Shown here piece after piece: positions 20,361-29,240 of a stretch of DNA of 46,669 bases. Numbering within the stretch: position 1 is the stretch's first letter; each line of letters starts with the position of its first letter. Source of the stretch: Paracoccus aeridis (lineage in GTDB: Bacteria; Pseudomonadota; Alphaproteobacteria; Rhodobacterales; Rhodobacteraceae). A model generated the notes under the pieces. The model was not told the DNA's origin and did no database searches. It was given only the letters and a program-made list of their open reading frames with translations. The position numbers and the translations under genes are program-made. The stretch spans positions 1-46,669 of the forward strand of contig NZ_SELD02000003.1 in the NCBI RefSeq assembly GCF_004923205.2, in the 5' to 3' direction.

Positions 20361-20833
20361 CTCGCGGGTCCTCCTGTTCAGGGCCGCTGCAAATACGCTG
20401 TCGGCCCCCGTGGGCGCAACGCGCTGACGGGGGGCGATCCCCGGCAGTCGGGGACCGGAAGGGTGGCCTTCCGGGAATCTGGCGGTGACTAGCGCAGGGG
20501 GGCAGGGGAAGTCAAGGCGCGGCGGAGCTGGTGGAGGCTTCCGGCCGCGGGTTCGGCCCGGACGGCATGCGCCGCCGCACGGCGCGGCAAGCAGGGCGGC
20601 GAGGGCGCGGAAAGACTTGAGTGGCTTATCTAAGTCGGTGACGAGCGAGGCGACGACGGGCAGGCGCAGCGCGCGGCCCCGATCCACAAGGGCCGCGCCA
20701 GTCCCCTTCGCTGTTGCGCATGGGTGCAGCCATTCCAACGCCTTCGATCAACGGCCCGCATCCCGCTGCGAAGCGCCCTTGCGCCTGCCGAGGGCCAGAG
20801 TAGCCTTCGCCCGAACAAGGGGAGGGGAGACCC
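20361..20833. other. 473-bp intergenic region between divergent genes
   Basis: No gene, tRNA or 4.5S RNA was found here on either strand. It holds the 5' regions of ffh (minus) and the AhpD-like gene (plus). Two adjoining hairpins lie at 20438-20474, and a weaker inverted repeat, GACTT...AAGTC, lies near 20612-20634. The rest is GC-rich sequence without visible structure; short open frames here are not supported by ribosome sites. Confidence 0.6.
20438..20474. other. two abutting perfect hairpins upstream of ffh
   Basis: TCCCCG-GCAGT-CGGGGA (20438-20454) is followed at once by CCGGAAGG-GTGG-CCTTCCGG (20455-20474). They start 78 bases upstream of the ffh ATG. They could be part of a structured leader of ffh or a transcription block for read-through from the other side. 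No T-run is present. Confidence 0.5.
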
Positions 20834-21427
20834 ATGGACAGCCTGCCGACCCGCGCCGCGATCAGCCGCTTCGCCGTGCCCGACATCGCCACCCTGCCGC
20901 AGGACATGCAGGACATGATCGCCACGGTGCAGGAAAAGTCGGGGTTCGTCCCGAACATCTTCCTCGCGCTTGCGCATCGCCCGGCCGAGTTCCGCGCCTT
21001 CTTCGCCTATCACGACGCGCTGATGGACAAGGACGAGGGGCTGTCCAAGGCCGAGCGCGAGATGATCGTGGTCGCGACCTCGGGGCTCAATCGCTGCCAG
21101 TACTGCGTCGTCGCGCACGGCGCGATCCTGAGAATCCGCGCCAGGGACCCGCTGATCGCCGACCAGGTGGCGATCAACTGGCGCAAGGCGCCGCTGGGCG
21201 CGCGTCACAAGGCAATGCTGGAATATGCCGAGCTGGTCGCGCTCGACGCCGAGGAGATCACCGAGGACGACCGCGAGGAACTGGCCGAGGCGGGCTTTAC
21301 CCAGGACGAGATCTGGGACATCGGCGCGATCGCGGCCTTCTTCGGCATGTCGAACCGGCTGGTCAACATGGCCGACATCCCGCCCAACGAGGAGTTCTAC
21401 ACGCTGGGGCGGGACCCGCGTAAGTGA
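20834..21427 (+). CDS. AhpD-like peroxidase-related protein
   Basis: This is a 197-residue helical protein of the carboxymuconolactone-decarboxylase/AhpD superfamily, in the branch annotated as uncharacterised peroxidase-related enzyme. The redox motif is CQYCVVAHG (Cys88, Cys91, His95), preceded by KAEREMIVVATSGLN. In AhpD the two Cys residues and the His reduce peroxides or recharge AhpC. The N-terminal segment with SGFVPNIFLALAHRPAEF and the C-terminal FFGMSNRLVNMADI match the branch. GGGGAGG precedes the ATG. Its stop overlaps the GTG of the next gene. The natural substrate is unknown. Confidence 0.85.
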   Translation: MDSLPTRAAISRFAVPDIATLPQDMQDMIATVQEKSGFVPNIFLALAHRPAEFRAFFAYHDALMDKDEGLSKAEREMIVVATSGLNRCQYCVVAHGAILRIRARDPLIADQVAINWRKAPLGARHKAMLEYAELVALDAEEITEDDREELAEAGFTQDEIWDIGAIAAFFGMSNRLVNMADIPPNEEFYTLGRDPRK

Positions 21428-22338
21428 CCGACGCCATCCGCGCCCGGATGAGCGGCAGCGAATGGGCGCTGATGCTGTTCCTGTCGGTGCTGTGGGGCGG
21501 GTCGTTCTTCTTCATCGGCACGGCGGTCAGGGACATGCCGGTGCTGACGATCGTGCTCCTGCGCGTCGCCGTGGCCGCGGCTGCGCTGTGGGTGTTCGTG
21601 CTGGCGACCGGGCGCCGGGTGCCGCGCCGTGCCCAGGCGTGGCGCGCATTCCTGGTGATGGGGCTGCTCAACAACGTCATCCCGTTCAGCCTGATCGTCT
21701 GGGGGCAGACGCAGATCCCGTCGGGCCTCGCCTCGATCCTGAACGCGAGCACGCCGCTGTGGACCGTCCTCGTCGCGACCGCGCTTCTGAGCGACGAGCG
21801 GGCGAGCGTGCGGAAGCTGACCGGGGTCGTTCTGGGTCTCGGCGGCGTCGCGGTGATGATGGGCATCGACGTGATCGGGGGCGATCACGCGCTTCTGCCG
21901 CAACTCGCGGTGCTGGGGGCGTCGGTGTCCTACGCGTTCTCCGCCTGGTGGGGGCGGCGGTTCCGCGACATGCAGGTGGACCCGGTGGTGACGGCGGCGG
22001 GGATGCTGACCGCCTCGACGCTGGTGCTGGCGGTCCCGGCGCTGGCGCTGAACGGCCTTCCGGTGGGCTACCCGGCCACGAGCTGGGCCGCGATCGCGGC
22101 GCTGGCGCTGCTGTCGTCGGCGCTGGCCTATGTCATCTACTTCCACATCCTCGCGACGGCGGGCGCGACCAACATCTCGCTGGTGACGTTCCTCGTGCCG
22201 GTGTCGGCGATCTTGCTGGGCTGGGCGTTCCTCGACGAACGGCTGGGCGCGGCGCAGCTTCTGGGCATGGCGCTGATCGGCGGAGGGCTTGCGCTGATCG
22301 ACGGCCGCCTGCTGGCTTGGCGGCGGGCAATGGCCTGA
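21424..22338 (+). CDS. EamA/DMT family transporter
   Basis: The 304 residues contain about ten hydrophobic helices in two EamA repeats. The first begins with WALMLFLSVLWGGSFFFIGTAV and the second near LPQLAVLGASVSYAFSAWWG. The drug/metabolite transporter superfamily exports amino acids, sugars or other metabolites; the substrate cannot be read here. The GTG at 21424 overlaps the previous stop as GTGA, which suggests coupling; an ATG at 21448 is the alternative and would remove eight polar residues. A 25-base copy of the gene's last codons is repeated 77 bases further on. Confidence 0.85.
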   Translation: MTDAIRARMSGSEWALMLFLSVLWGGSFFFIGTAVRDMPVLTIVLLRVAVAAAALWVFVLATGRRVPRRAQAWRAFLVMGLLNNVIPFSLIVWGQTQIPSGLASILNASTPLWTVLVATALLSDERASVRKLTGVVLGLGGVAVMMGIDVIGGDHALLPQLAVLGASVSYAFSAWWGRRFRDMQVDPVVTAAGMLTASTLVLAVPALALNGLPVGYPATSWAAIAALALLSSALAYVIYFHILATAGATNISLVTFLVPVSAILLGWAFLDERLGAAQLLGMALIGGGLALIDGRLLAWRRAMA

Positions 22339-22420
22339 CGCCGAAGCGGGGCCGCTGGCCAAAAAACGGCTTCGGTGGGGCGGCTGCGCTGCCGAGGCGG
22401 CGGGCGATGGCCTGAAGCCG
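22319..22420 (+). repeat. 25-bp repeat of the transporter's 3' end
   Basis: Bases 22319-22343, which cover the last codons and stop of the transporter gene, recur at 22396-22420 with 23 of 25 positions identical. Between them CCGAAGC (22341-22347) and GCTTCGG (22369-22375) form a stem with a small inner hairpin. The second copy is not in a supported gene. Confidence 0.6.
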
Positions 22421-22435
22421 GCCGGCAACGAAAAA

Positions 22436-22455
22436 GGCCGCCCGGAGGGGCGGCC
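22436..22455 (-). terminator. rho-independent terminator of pckA
   Basis: GGCCGCCC (22436-22443) pairs with GGGCGGCC (22448-22455) around GGAG. On the minus strand the stem is followed by TTTTT (22435-22431), the classical form, 22 bases after the pckA stop. Confidence 0.85.
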
Positions 22456-22477
22456 CTGATGCTGAAGGGAAAGGGGA

Positions 22478-24073
<1,596 letters not shown>

Positions 24074-24153
24074 GCTGGTGCTCCTTCGGTGCGCGGACGG
24101 CGCGGATGTGCCTATAGCACGCGTTTTCAATGATGGAAGCGCCGTTGCAGGGC

Positions 24154-24186
24154 GGTTAGCGCAACCATTCCATGTTAGCGTTACCC
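24154..24186. promoter_or_regulatory. tandem LacI-type operator candidates between pckA and hprK
   Basis: GGTTAGCGCAACCA (24154-24167) and TGTTAGCGTTACCC (24173-24186) each match 11 of 14 positions of TGTTAGCGCTAACA, a palindrome of the kind bound by LacI/GalR proteins. Their starts are 19 bases apart. They lie upstream of pckA on one side and in the hprK leader on the other, so one protein could control both. The binding protein is not encoded nearby. Confidence 0.4.
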
Positions 24187-24246
24187 CGTCGACATCTGGC
24201 AATACGCGCGCTTTCGGGCTGCGGCAATGAATGCGGGGGACGAGCA

Positions 24247-24672
24247 TTGAGCGACGGGAACGCATCCGTCCACGGATCCGCCGTGGTGCTGGGTGGGCGC
24301 GGACTGCTGGCGGTCGGCCCGTCGGGGTCGGGCAAGTCGGCCCTGTGCCTGGACCTGATGAGGCACGGCGCCCGTCTTGTTGCCGATGACAGGGTGCGGC
24401 TGTGGCGGGACGGCGCGGCGGTGATGGCCGAAGCGCCCGCGAGCCTTCGCGGCCTGGTCGAGGCGCGGGGCGTCGGCATCCTGCGCGCGGAGCCCGCCGG
24501 ACCCGCGCGCATCGACATGGTCGTGGACCTCGGGTTGGCCGAGGATCAGCGCCTGCCGCCGTGGCGCACGCGCGCCGTGCTGGGGATCGAGTTGCCCCTT
24601 GTGCTGGGGCCCTTCACGCCACATCTTTCTGCTGCACTGCGGCAGAATCTTCTGGCAGGGCGGGCTGAATAG
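24247..24672 (+). CDS. hprK: HPr kinase/phosphorylase, short form
   Basis: HprK phosphorylates HPr on its regulatory serine. Only the catalytic domain is present, about 141 residues, as in other alphaproteobacteria; the N-terminal domain of Gram-positive HprK is missing. The P-loop GPSGSGKS is at residues 24-31. ADDRV and the RGVGILR segment follow, in place of the usual DDDV and signature region. The TTG at 24247 is preferred: it follows GGGGGACGAG and gives the family's N-terminus. An upstream ATG at 24172 would begin inside an operator candidate and add residues of unlikely composition. It is the first gene of the PTS set; rapZ starts 22 bases later. Confidence 0.87.
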   Translation: MSDGNASVHGSAVVLGGRGLLAVGPSGSGKSALCLDLMRHGARLVADDRVRLWRDGAAVMAEAPASLRGLVEARGVGILRAEPAGPARIDMVVDLGLAEDQRLPPWRTRAVLGIELPLVLGPFTPHLSAALRQNLLAGRAE

Positions 24673-24694
24673 GACGGGCCAAGAGGGCTGGCTG

Positions 24695-25645
24695 ATGCGC
24701 GCCGACGCGACCACGCTGAATCCCCGGGATCGGACTGCGCGCCAGCAGCGGGTGGTGCTGGTCACCGGCCCGTCGGGCGCCGGGCGCTCGACCGCGATCC
24801 GCGCGCTCGAGGATCTGGGGTTCGAGGTGATCGACAACCTGCCCCTGTCGCTGGTGCCGAGGCTCCTGGACGGGCTGACCCGGCCCACGCCGGTGGCGCT
24901 GGGGCTCGACACGCGCAATCGCGACTTCTCGGCCGCCACCGTCATCGACCTCATCGACCGGCTGACCCGCGATCCGGCCTATGCGTGCGAGGTGCTGTTT
25001 CTCGACTGCGGGACCGAGCGGCTGGAGGCCCGCTACAACGAGACGCGCCGCCGCCACCCGCTGTCGGGCGAGGGGACGCCGGGCGACGCGATCCGGATCG
25101 AGCAGGGGCTGCTCACGACCATCCGCTCGCGCGCGGATGTGCTGATCGACACGACGGACCTGTCGCCGCATGACCTGCGCGCCGAGATCGGCCGCTTCTT
25201 CGACGCGCGCGAAGGGGCGGGGCTTACGCTGTCGGTGCAGTCCTTCAGCTACAAGCGCGGCACGCCGCGCGGCATCGACATGATGTTCGACTGCCGCTTC
25301 CTGGCAAACCCGCACTGGGTCGACACGCTGCGTCCCTTTGACGGGCGCGACCCGCAGGTCCGCAGCTTCGTCATGTCCGATCCCCGCTACGCGGAGTTCT
25401 TCGAGCGGGTGCGGGACCTGATTCTGTTCGCCCTGCCGGCGCAGGTGGAGGAAGGGAAATCCCATCTGGCAATCGGATTCGGGTGCACCGGCGGGCAACA
25501 CCGTTCCGTCACAATCGCTGAAAACATCGCCGACGCGCTTGCGCAGGCCGGCTGGCCGGTGTCAAAACGCCATCGGGAACTGGAACGCCGCGATGCGGCC
25601 CACGCGCTGTCGGCAGCCGCCGAACGCGGCAAGGGGGCGGCATGA
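24695..25645 (+). CDS. rapZ: RNase adapter protein RapZ
   Basis: RapZ is a nucleotide-binding protein. In E. coli it brings the small RNA GlmZ to RNase E; its role in alphaproteobacteria, where GlmZ is absent, is open. The 316 residues begin with a 20-residue polar tail, then [16 protein letters not shown] (P-loop 25-32, with Arg in place of the usual Lys). GFEVIDNLP, the VLFLDCG segment and the C-terminal [17 protein letters not shown] and [12 protein letters not shown] match the family. It sits between hprK and the EIIA gene, the conserved alphaproteobacterial order. Confidence 0.93.
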   Translation: MRADATTLNPRDRTARQQRVVLVTGPSGAGRSTAIRALEDLGFEVIDNLPLSLVPRLLDGLTRPTPVALGLDTRNRDFSAATVIDLIDRLTRDPAYACEVLFLDCGTERLEARYNETRRRHPLSGEGTPGDAIRIEQGLLTTIRSRADVLIDTTDLSPHDLRAEIGRFFDAREGAGLTLSVQSFSYKRGTPRGIDMMFDCRFLANPHWVDTLRPFDGRDPQVRSFVMSDPRYAEFFERVRDLILFALPAQVEEGKSHLAIGFGCTGGQHRSVTIAENIADALAQAGWPVSKRHRELERRDAAHALSAAAERGKGAA

Positions 25646-25673
25646 CCAGCGCGGTCTCAAGTGGTAGGTACCT

Positions 25674-26099
25674 TTGATCGGAATCGTCATCGTCGCGCAT
25701 GGGGGACTGGCGCGGGAATATCTTGCCGCCGTCGAGCATGTCGTCGGGCCGCAGAGCGGCATTCGCGCGATCACCATGGAAGACAACCATGATCGCCGCG
25801 ACAAGCAGGACGAGATCTGCGAGGCCGCCAACGCGGTCGATGTCGGCGACGGCGTCGTGCTCGTCACCGACCTGTTCGGCAGCTCGCCCTCGAACCTGTC
25901 GCTGTCGGCCTGCAGCCACAAGCAGCGCATGATCCTGTACGGCGCGAACATGCCGATGCTGCTGAAGCTCGCCAAGTCGCGCCACCTGCCGGTGGCCGAT
26001 GCGGTCACGCTGGCCCGCGACGCGGGCCGCAAGTACATCAACTGCTACGACCTGTCGGTGGACAACAGCCCCGTCGAGCTGCGCCGCGCCGGCACATGA
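25674..26099 (+). CDS. PTS EIIA component, mannose type (regulatory)
   Basis: This is a 141-residue EIIA domain of the mannose family, with phospho-acceptor His9 in IVIVAHGG. It takes phosphate from HPr. No EIIB, EIIC or EIID gene is nearby, so this is a regulatory rather than a transport PTS, as usual in Rhodobacterales. The start is TTG at 25674, giving LIGIVIVAHG, read as Met; GTGGTAGG precedes it. Its stop overlaps the ptsH start as ATGA, so the two are coupled. The 28 bases between rapZ and this gene hold only the ribosome site. Confidence 0.9.
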   Translation: MIGIVIVAHGGLAREYLAAVEHVVGPQSGIRAITMEDNHDRRDKQDEICEAANAVDVGDGVVLVTDLFGSSPSNLSLSACSHKQRMILYGANMPMLLKLAKSRHLPVADAVTLARDAGRKYINCYDLSVDNSPVELRRAGT

Positions 26100-26452
26100 C
26101 GACCGATCCCCTGAAGGGCGCCCTCCGGTCGGCCGGACAGGCCGCCGGCGAGACCGGGACCGCGGCGGCCCCGGATACCGGCCCGATCACCCGCGAGCTG
26201 ACCATCGTCAACGAAAAGGGCCTGCATGCGCGCGCGTCGGCCAAGTTCGTCGAAACGGTCGAGCGCTTCGATGCGACCGCCGTCGTCGAAAAGGACGGCG
26301 AGCGGGTCGCCGGCAATTCCATCATGGGCCTTCTGATGCTGACCGCGCCGCGCGGAAGCTCGATCACCGTCACCACCGTCGGGCCGCAGGCGGCCGCGCT
26401 GATGACGGCGCTCGCGGCGCTGGTCGCCGACTTCTTCAGCGAAGGCATGTAG
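26096..26452 (+). CDS. ptsH: HPr phosphocarrier protein with N-terminal extension
   Basis: HPr carries phosphate from enzyme I to EIIA. The active His44 is in KGLHARAS, and the HprK target Ser75 is in GNSIMGLLML. At 118 residues it is about 30 longer than a standard HPr; the extra residues are an Ala/Gly/Thr-rich tail at the N-terminus. The ATG overlaps the EIIA stop (26096-26099), which supports this start. Both phosphorylation sites are present, so the HprK-HPr switch should work. Enzyme I (ptsP or ptsI) is not in the window. Confidence 0.95.
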   Translation: MTTDPLKGALRSAGQAAGETGTAAAPDTGPITRELTIVNEKGLHARASAKFVETVERFDATAVVEKDGERVAGNSIMGLLMLTAPRGSSITVTTVGPQAAALMTALAALVADFFSEGM

Positions 26453-26460
26453 GCGGCAGC

Positions 26461-27084
26461 TTGGGCCGTGAGAGCTATCACCACGGCAACCTGCGTCAGG
26501 CGCTGGTTGATGCGACCGTCGGCCTGATCGAGGAAAAGGGCCCGATGGGCTTCACCCTGGCCGAGGCCGCCCGCCTGGCCGGGGTCAGCGCCGCCGCCCC
26601 CTATCGCCACTTCGCCGGCCGCGACGAGCTGCTGACCGAGGTGGCGCGGCAGGGGTTCCACGACTTCGCCCAGCGGCTGGAAGCGGCGTTCGATAGCGGC
26701 AAGCCCACGGCGCTGTCGGCGTTCCTGCGGCTGGGGCAGGCCTACCTGCGCTTCGCGTCGGAAAAGCCCGGCTTCTACATGGCGATGTTCGAATCCGGCC
26801 TGTCGATCACCGGGAACGCCGACCTGACCGCCGCCGCCGACCGCGCGCAGGACGCGATGCAGACCGCCTCGGCCGCCCTGTTCGAGCGGATGCCGCCCGA
26901 GGATCGGCCGCCCGTGCGGATGATCGCGAACCACGTCTGGGCCATGTCGCACGGCGTGGTCGAGCTGTTCGGCCGCGGACGGCCGGGCGGGCGGGCGCCC
27001 ATTGGCGCCGGTGACATGCTGGAAAGCGGCGTCCTGATCTACCTGCGCGGCTTGGGCGTCATCCCCGCCGATCCGGCCCGCTGA
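26461..27084 (+). CDS. TetR/AcrR family transcriptional regulator
   Basis: This is a 207-residue regulator. The N-terminal helix-turn-helix runs from SYHHGNLRQALVDATVGLIEEKG through LAEAARLAGVSAAAPYRHFAGRDEL, a classical TetR DNA-binding domain. The rest is the helical ligand and dimer domain, including LRFASEKPGFYMAMFE. The start is TTG at 26461, eight bases after ptsH; no ATG fits before the conserved region. The ligand and target are unknown. Its closeness to ptsH may give transcription with the PTS genes, but a functional link is not shown. Its stop is followed by a 97-base gap with a palindrome. Confidence 0.85.
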   Translation: MGRESYHHGNLRQALVDATVGLIEEKGPMGFTLAEAARLAGVSAAAPYRHFAGRDELLTEVARQGFHDFAQRLEAAFDSGKPTALSAFLRLGQAYLRFASEKPGFYMAMFESGLSITGNADLTAAADRAQDAMQTASAALFERMPPEDRPPVRMIANHVWAMSHGVVELFGRGRPGGRAPIGAGDMLESGVLIYLRGLGVIPADPAR

Positions 27085-27142
27085 AGATTTTCGTGCCGAT
27101 TTCGCCGCCCGCCATTGACGCGGGGCCCGCCGCTCCCACATT

Positions 27143-27160
27143 GTTAATGTGATTAACATT
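27143..27160. promoter_or_regulatory. overlapping palindromes upstream of DUF2852 gene
   Basis: GTTAAT-GTG-ATTAAC (27143-27157) and the shifted AATGT-GATTA-ACATT (27146-27160) lie 22-39 bases before the ATG at 27182. The AT content stands out in this GC-rich DNA. A dimeric regulator could bind here; the TetR protein encoded just upstream is one candidate. Confidence 0.45.
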
Positions 27161-27181
27161 CACATCCAACAGGAGCCGACC

Positions 27182-27604
27182 ATGAACACTCCCGTCTCTC
27201 CCTACCGGCCCGGCGTATCGTCCGGGTTCTCGGTCAGGGGCACCCTGATGCAGGCGCGCGACTGGCTGGACCAGCGCGGCAGGCCCGGCTGGATCGTCGC
27301 CATGATCCTGGGCTTCGTTCTCTTTTGGCCCCTCGGCCTTGCCATCCTCGGCTACATGATCTGGAGCAATCGCATGTTTGGAAGCTGTCAGCATCGCACC
27401 CGCCGCGTGAGCGGTGGATCGAACCGGTTCCATGCGGAATCGACGGGCAATGCGGCGTTCGACGCCTATCGCGACGAGTCGCTGAAACGCCTCGAGGACG
27501 AGAACCGCGCCTTCCTGGACTTCCTGCAGAAGCTGCGCGAGGCGCGCGACAAGGCGGAGTTCGACCAGTTCATGGACGAACGCAAGAAGCCCGACGCCGC
27601 CTGA
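27182..27604 (+). CDS. DUF2852 domain membrane protein
   Basis: This 140-residue protein has one clear membrane segment, WIVAMILGFVLFWPLGLAIL (residues 40-60), followed by GYMIWSNRMF. That hydrophobic core with the FWPLGLA phrase is typical of DUF2852, a family of alphaproteobacterial proteins of unknown function. The C-terminal half is a charged helix with NAAFDAYRDESLKRLEDENRAF, probably a coiled coil in the cytoplasm. The ATG at 27182 follows AGGAG; the upstream in-frame GTG lies within the palindrome. It stands alone and converges with gshA. Confidence 0.87.
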   Translation: MNTPVSPYRPGVSSGFSVRGTLMQARDWLDQRGRPGWIVAMILGFVLFWPLGLAILGYMIWSNRMFGSCQHRTRRVSGGSNRFHAESTGNAAFDAYRDESLKRLEDENRAFLDFLQKLREARDKAEFDQFMDERKKPDAA

Positions 27605-27657
27605 CGCGACGGGGCATGAACGACTGCGCGATCTGAAGATGCGTTCAGGCAGACGAT

Positions 27658-27678
27658 GGGCCGGGTTGTTCCCGGCCC
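27658..27678. terminator. hairpin between DUF2852 gene and gshA
   Basis: GGGCCGGG (27658-27665) pairs with CCCGGCCC (27671-27678) around TTGTT, with TT after it on the plus strand. It lies 53 bases after the DUF2852 stop and 17 bases after the gshA stop on the other strand, so it may end both. Confidence 0.65.
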
Positions 27679-27694
27679 TTAGTCGTCGGTGATG

Positions 27695-29065
27695 TCAGTA
27701 GCTGTACTCGCGGTAGATGTTCGACAGGTCGCCCTGCCATTCGCCGTGATACTTGCCCAGCAGCTCGTCGGCGGGCGTCGTGCCGCTGTCCACCGACTCG
27801 CGCAGCGCGTTGAGGAAATGCGTCTCGTCCGCGATCAGCCCTCCCGCGCCGGGGCGCGCGCGCGCCTTCAACCCCGCCTCGGCGATGTCGAGCACCTGCC
27901 GCGACAGCTCGTCCAGCCGCACGCCGTTCGCGTGCCCCGCCAGCCCCTCGCGCGCGGCCGCGCGGCGCAGCCCCTCGCGCGTCTCGTGGTCCCAGCCCTT
28001 GACCAGGTCCCACGCCGCGTCCAGCGCGCCCTGGTCGTAGAGCAGCCCGACCCACAGCGCGGGCAGGGCGCAGAGCCGCCGCCACGGGCCGCCATCGGCG
28101 CCGCGCATCTCGATGTACTTCTTGACCCGCGCTTCCGGGAACACGGTCGTCATGTGGTCCGCCCAGTCCGACAGCGTCGGCACCTCGCCCGGCAGCGCGG
28201 GCAGGCGGCCGTTCAGGAAGTCGCGGAACGATTGCCCCAGCGCGTTGATGTAGCGCCCGTCGCGGTAGACGAAGTACATCGGCACGTCGAGCACATAGTC
28301 GACCCAGGCGTCATAGCCGAACCCGTCCTCGAACACGAACGGCAGCATGCCTGTCCGCGCCTCGTCGAGGTTCTGCCAGATATGCGCGCGCCACGACTTC
28401 ATCCCGTTGGGCTTGCCGTCGAGGAAGGGGGAGTTCGCGAACAGCGCCGTCGCCACCGGCTGCAGCGCAAGGCCCACGCGCAGTTTCCGGACCATGTCCG
28501 CCTCGGACGCGTAGTCGAGGTTCACCTGCACGGTGCAGGTCCGGTACATCATCTGCGTGCCGAGCGTGCCGACCGTTTCCATGTAGGGGGTCATCAGCGC
28601 GTAGCGTCCCTTGGGCATCATCGGCATCTCGGCCTGCGACCACTCGGGCGCGGCGCCAAGGCCGATGAAGCCCGCGCCGATCTCGTCCGCGACCTGCCGG
28701 ACCTCGGCCAGGTGCGCGTTCACCTCGTCGCAGGTCTGGTGGACGGTCTCGAGCGGCGCGCCCGACAGTTCGAACTGCCCGCCGGGTTCCAGGCTGATGT
28801 TGGCGCCGTCCCGCTCGAGCCCGATCAGGTGGTCGCCCTCGACGACCTGCTTCCAGCCGAAGCGGTCGCGCAAGCCCTCGAGCATCGCCTTGATCGACCG
28901 CTTGCCGTCGTAGGGCAGGGGCTTCAGGTCGTCCCACGTGAAGCCGAACTTTTCGTGCTCGGTGCCGATGCGCCAGTTTTCGGCCGGCTTCTCGCCCGAT
29001 GAGATATATTCGGCAAGCTGCTCGCGCCGCTCGATCGGGCCGCCGCCCTGCTGGGGAATGGACAT
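27695..29065 (-). CDS. gshA: glutamate-cysteine ligase
   Basis: GshA joins Glu and Cys, the first step of glutathione synthesis. The 456 residues match the plant/alphaproteobacterial class rather than the E. coli class: GTEHEKFGF near residue 34, LEPGGQFELSGAP near residue 90, and MYRTCTVQVNLDY near residue 170 with the substrate-binding core. EMRGADGG appears late. Length is as usual for the class. The gene is alone on the minus strand; glutathione synthetase is not in the window. The 175 bases between it and aroC hold no supported gene. Confidence 0.95.
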   Translation of the reverse strand: MSIPQQGGGPIERREQLAEYISSGEKPAENWRIGTEHEKFGFTWDDLKPLPYDGKRSIKAMLEGLRDRFGWKQVVEGDHLIGLERDGANISLEPGGQFELSGAPLETVHQTCDEVNAHLAEVRQVADEIGAGFIGLGAAPEWSQAEMPMMPKGRYALMTPYMETVGTLGTQMMYRTCTVQVNLDYASEADMVRKLRVGLALQPVATALFANSPFLDGKPNGMKSWRAHIWQNLDEARTGMLPFVFEDGFGYDAWVDYVLDVPMYFVYRDGRYINALGQSFRDFLNGRLPALPGEVPTLSDWADHMTTVFPEARVKKYIEMRGADGGPWRRLCALPALWVGLLYDQGALDAAWDLVKGWDHETREGLRRAAAREGLAGHANGVRLDELSRQVLDIAEAGLKARARPGAGGLIADETHFLNALRESVDSGTTPADELLGKYHGEWQGDLSNIYREYSY

Positions 29066-29240
29066 GACGCCTCTCGCGGTCGTTGCTGCCGACAGGTGGC
29101 TTGCGGCACGCGCATAGTCAAGGTGAGCCGGGCGTCACGCCGCTGCCTCGTGGCGGCCGAGCGTCAGCCGAAACAGGGCAGGCCGGCGCCCGACGTCGGG
29201 CAGGCTTATCGCCGCGACGCCCCCGGCGTCGCGCCGCGGA

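Noticed and set aside
20626..20958. 110-codon minus-strand frame in the ffh upstream region
   Set aside because: It overlaps the start of the AhpD-like gene, has no ribosome site and no family resemblance.
27141..27160. FNR/NnrR-type box (TTGAT-N4-ATCAA) before DUF2852
   Set aside because: The half-sites are GTTAAT/ATTAAC with a three-base gap, not TTGAT-N4-ATCAA.
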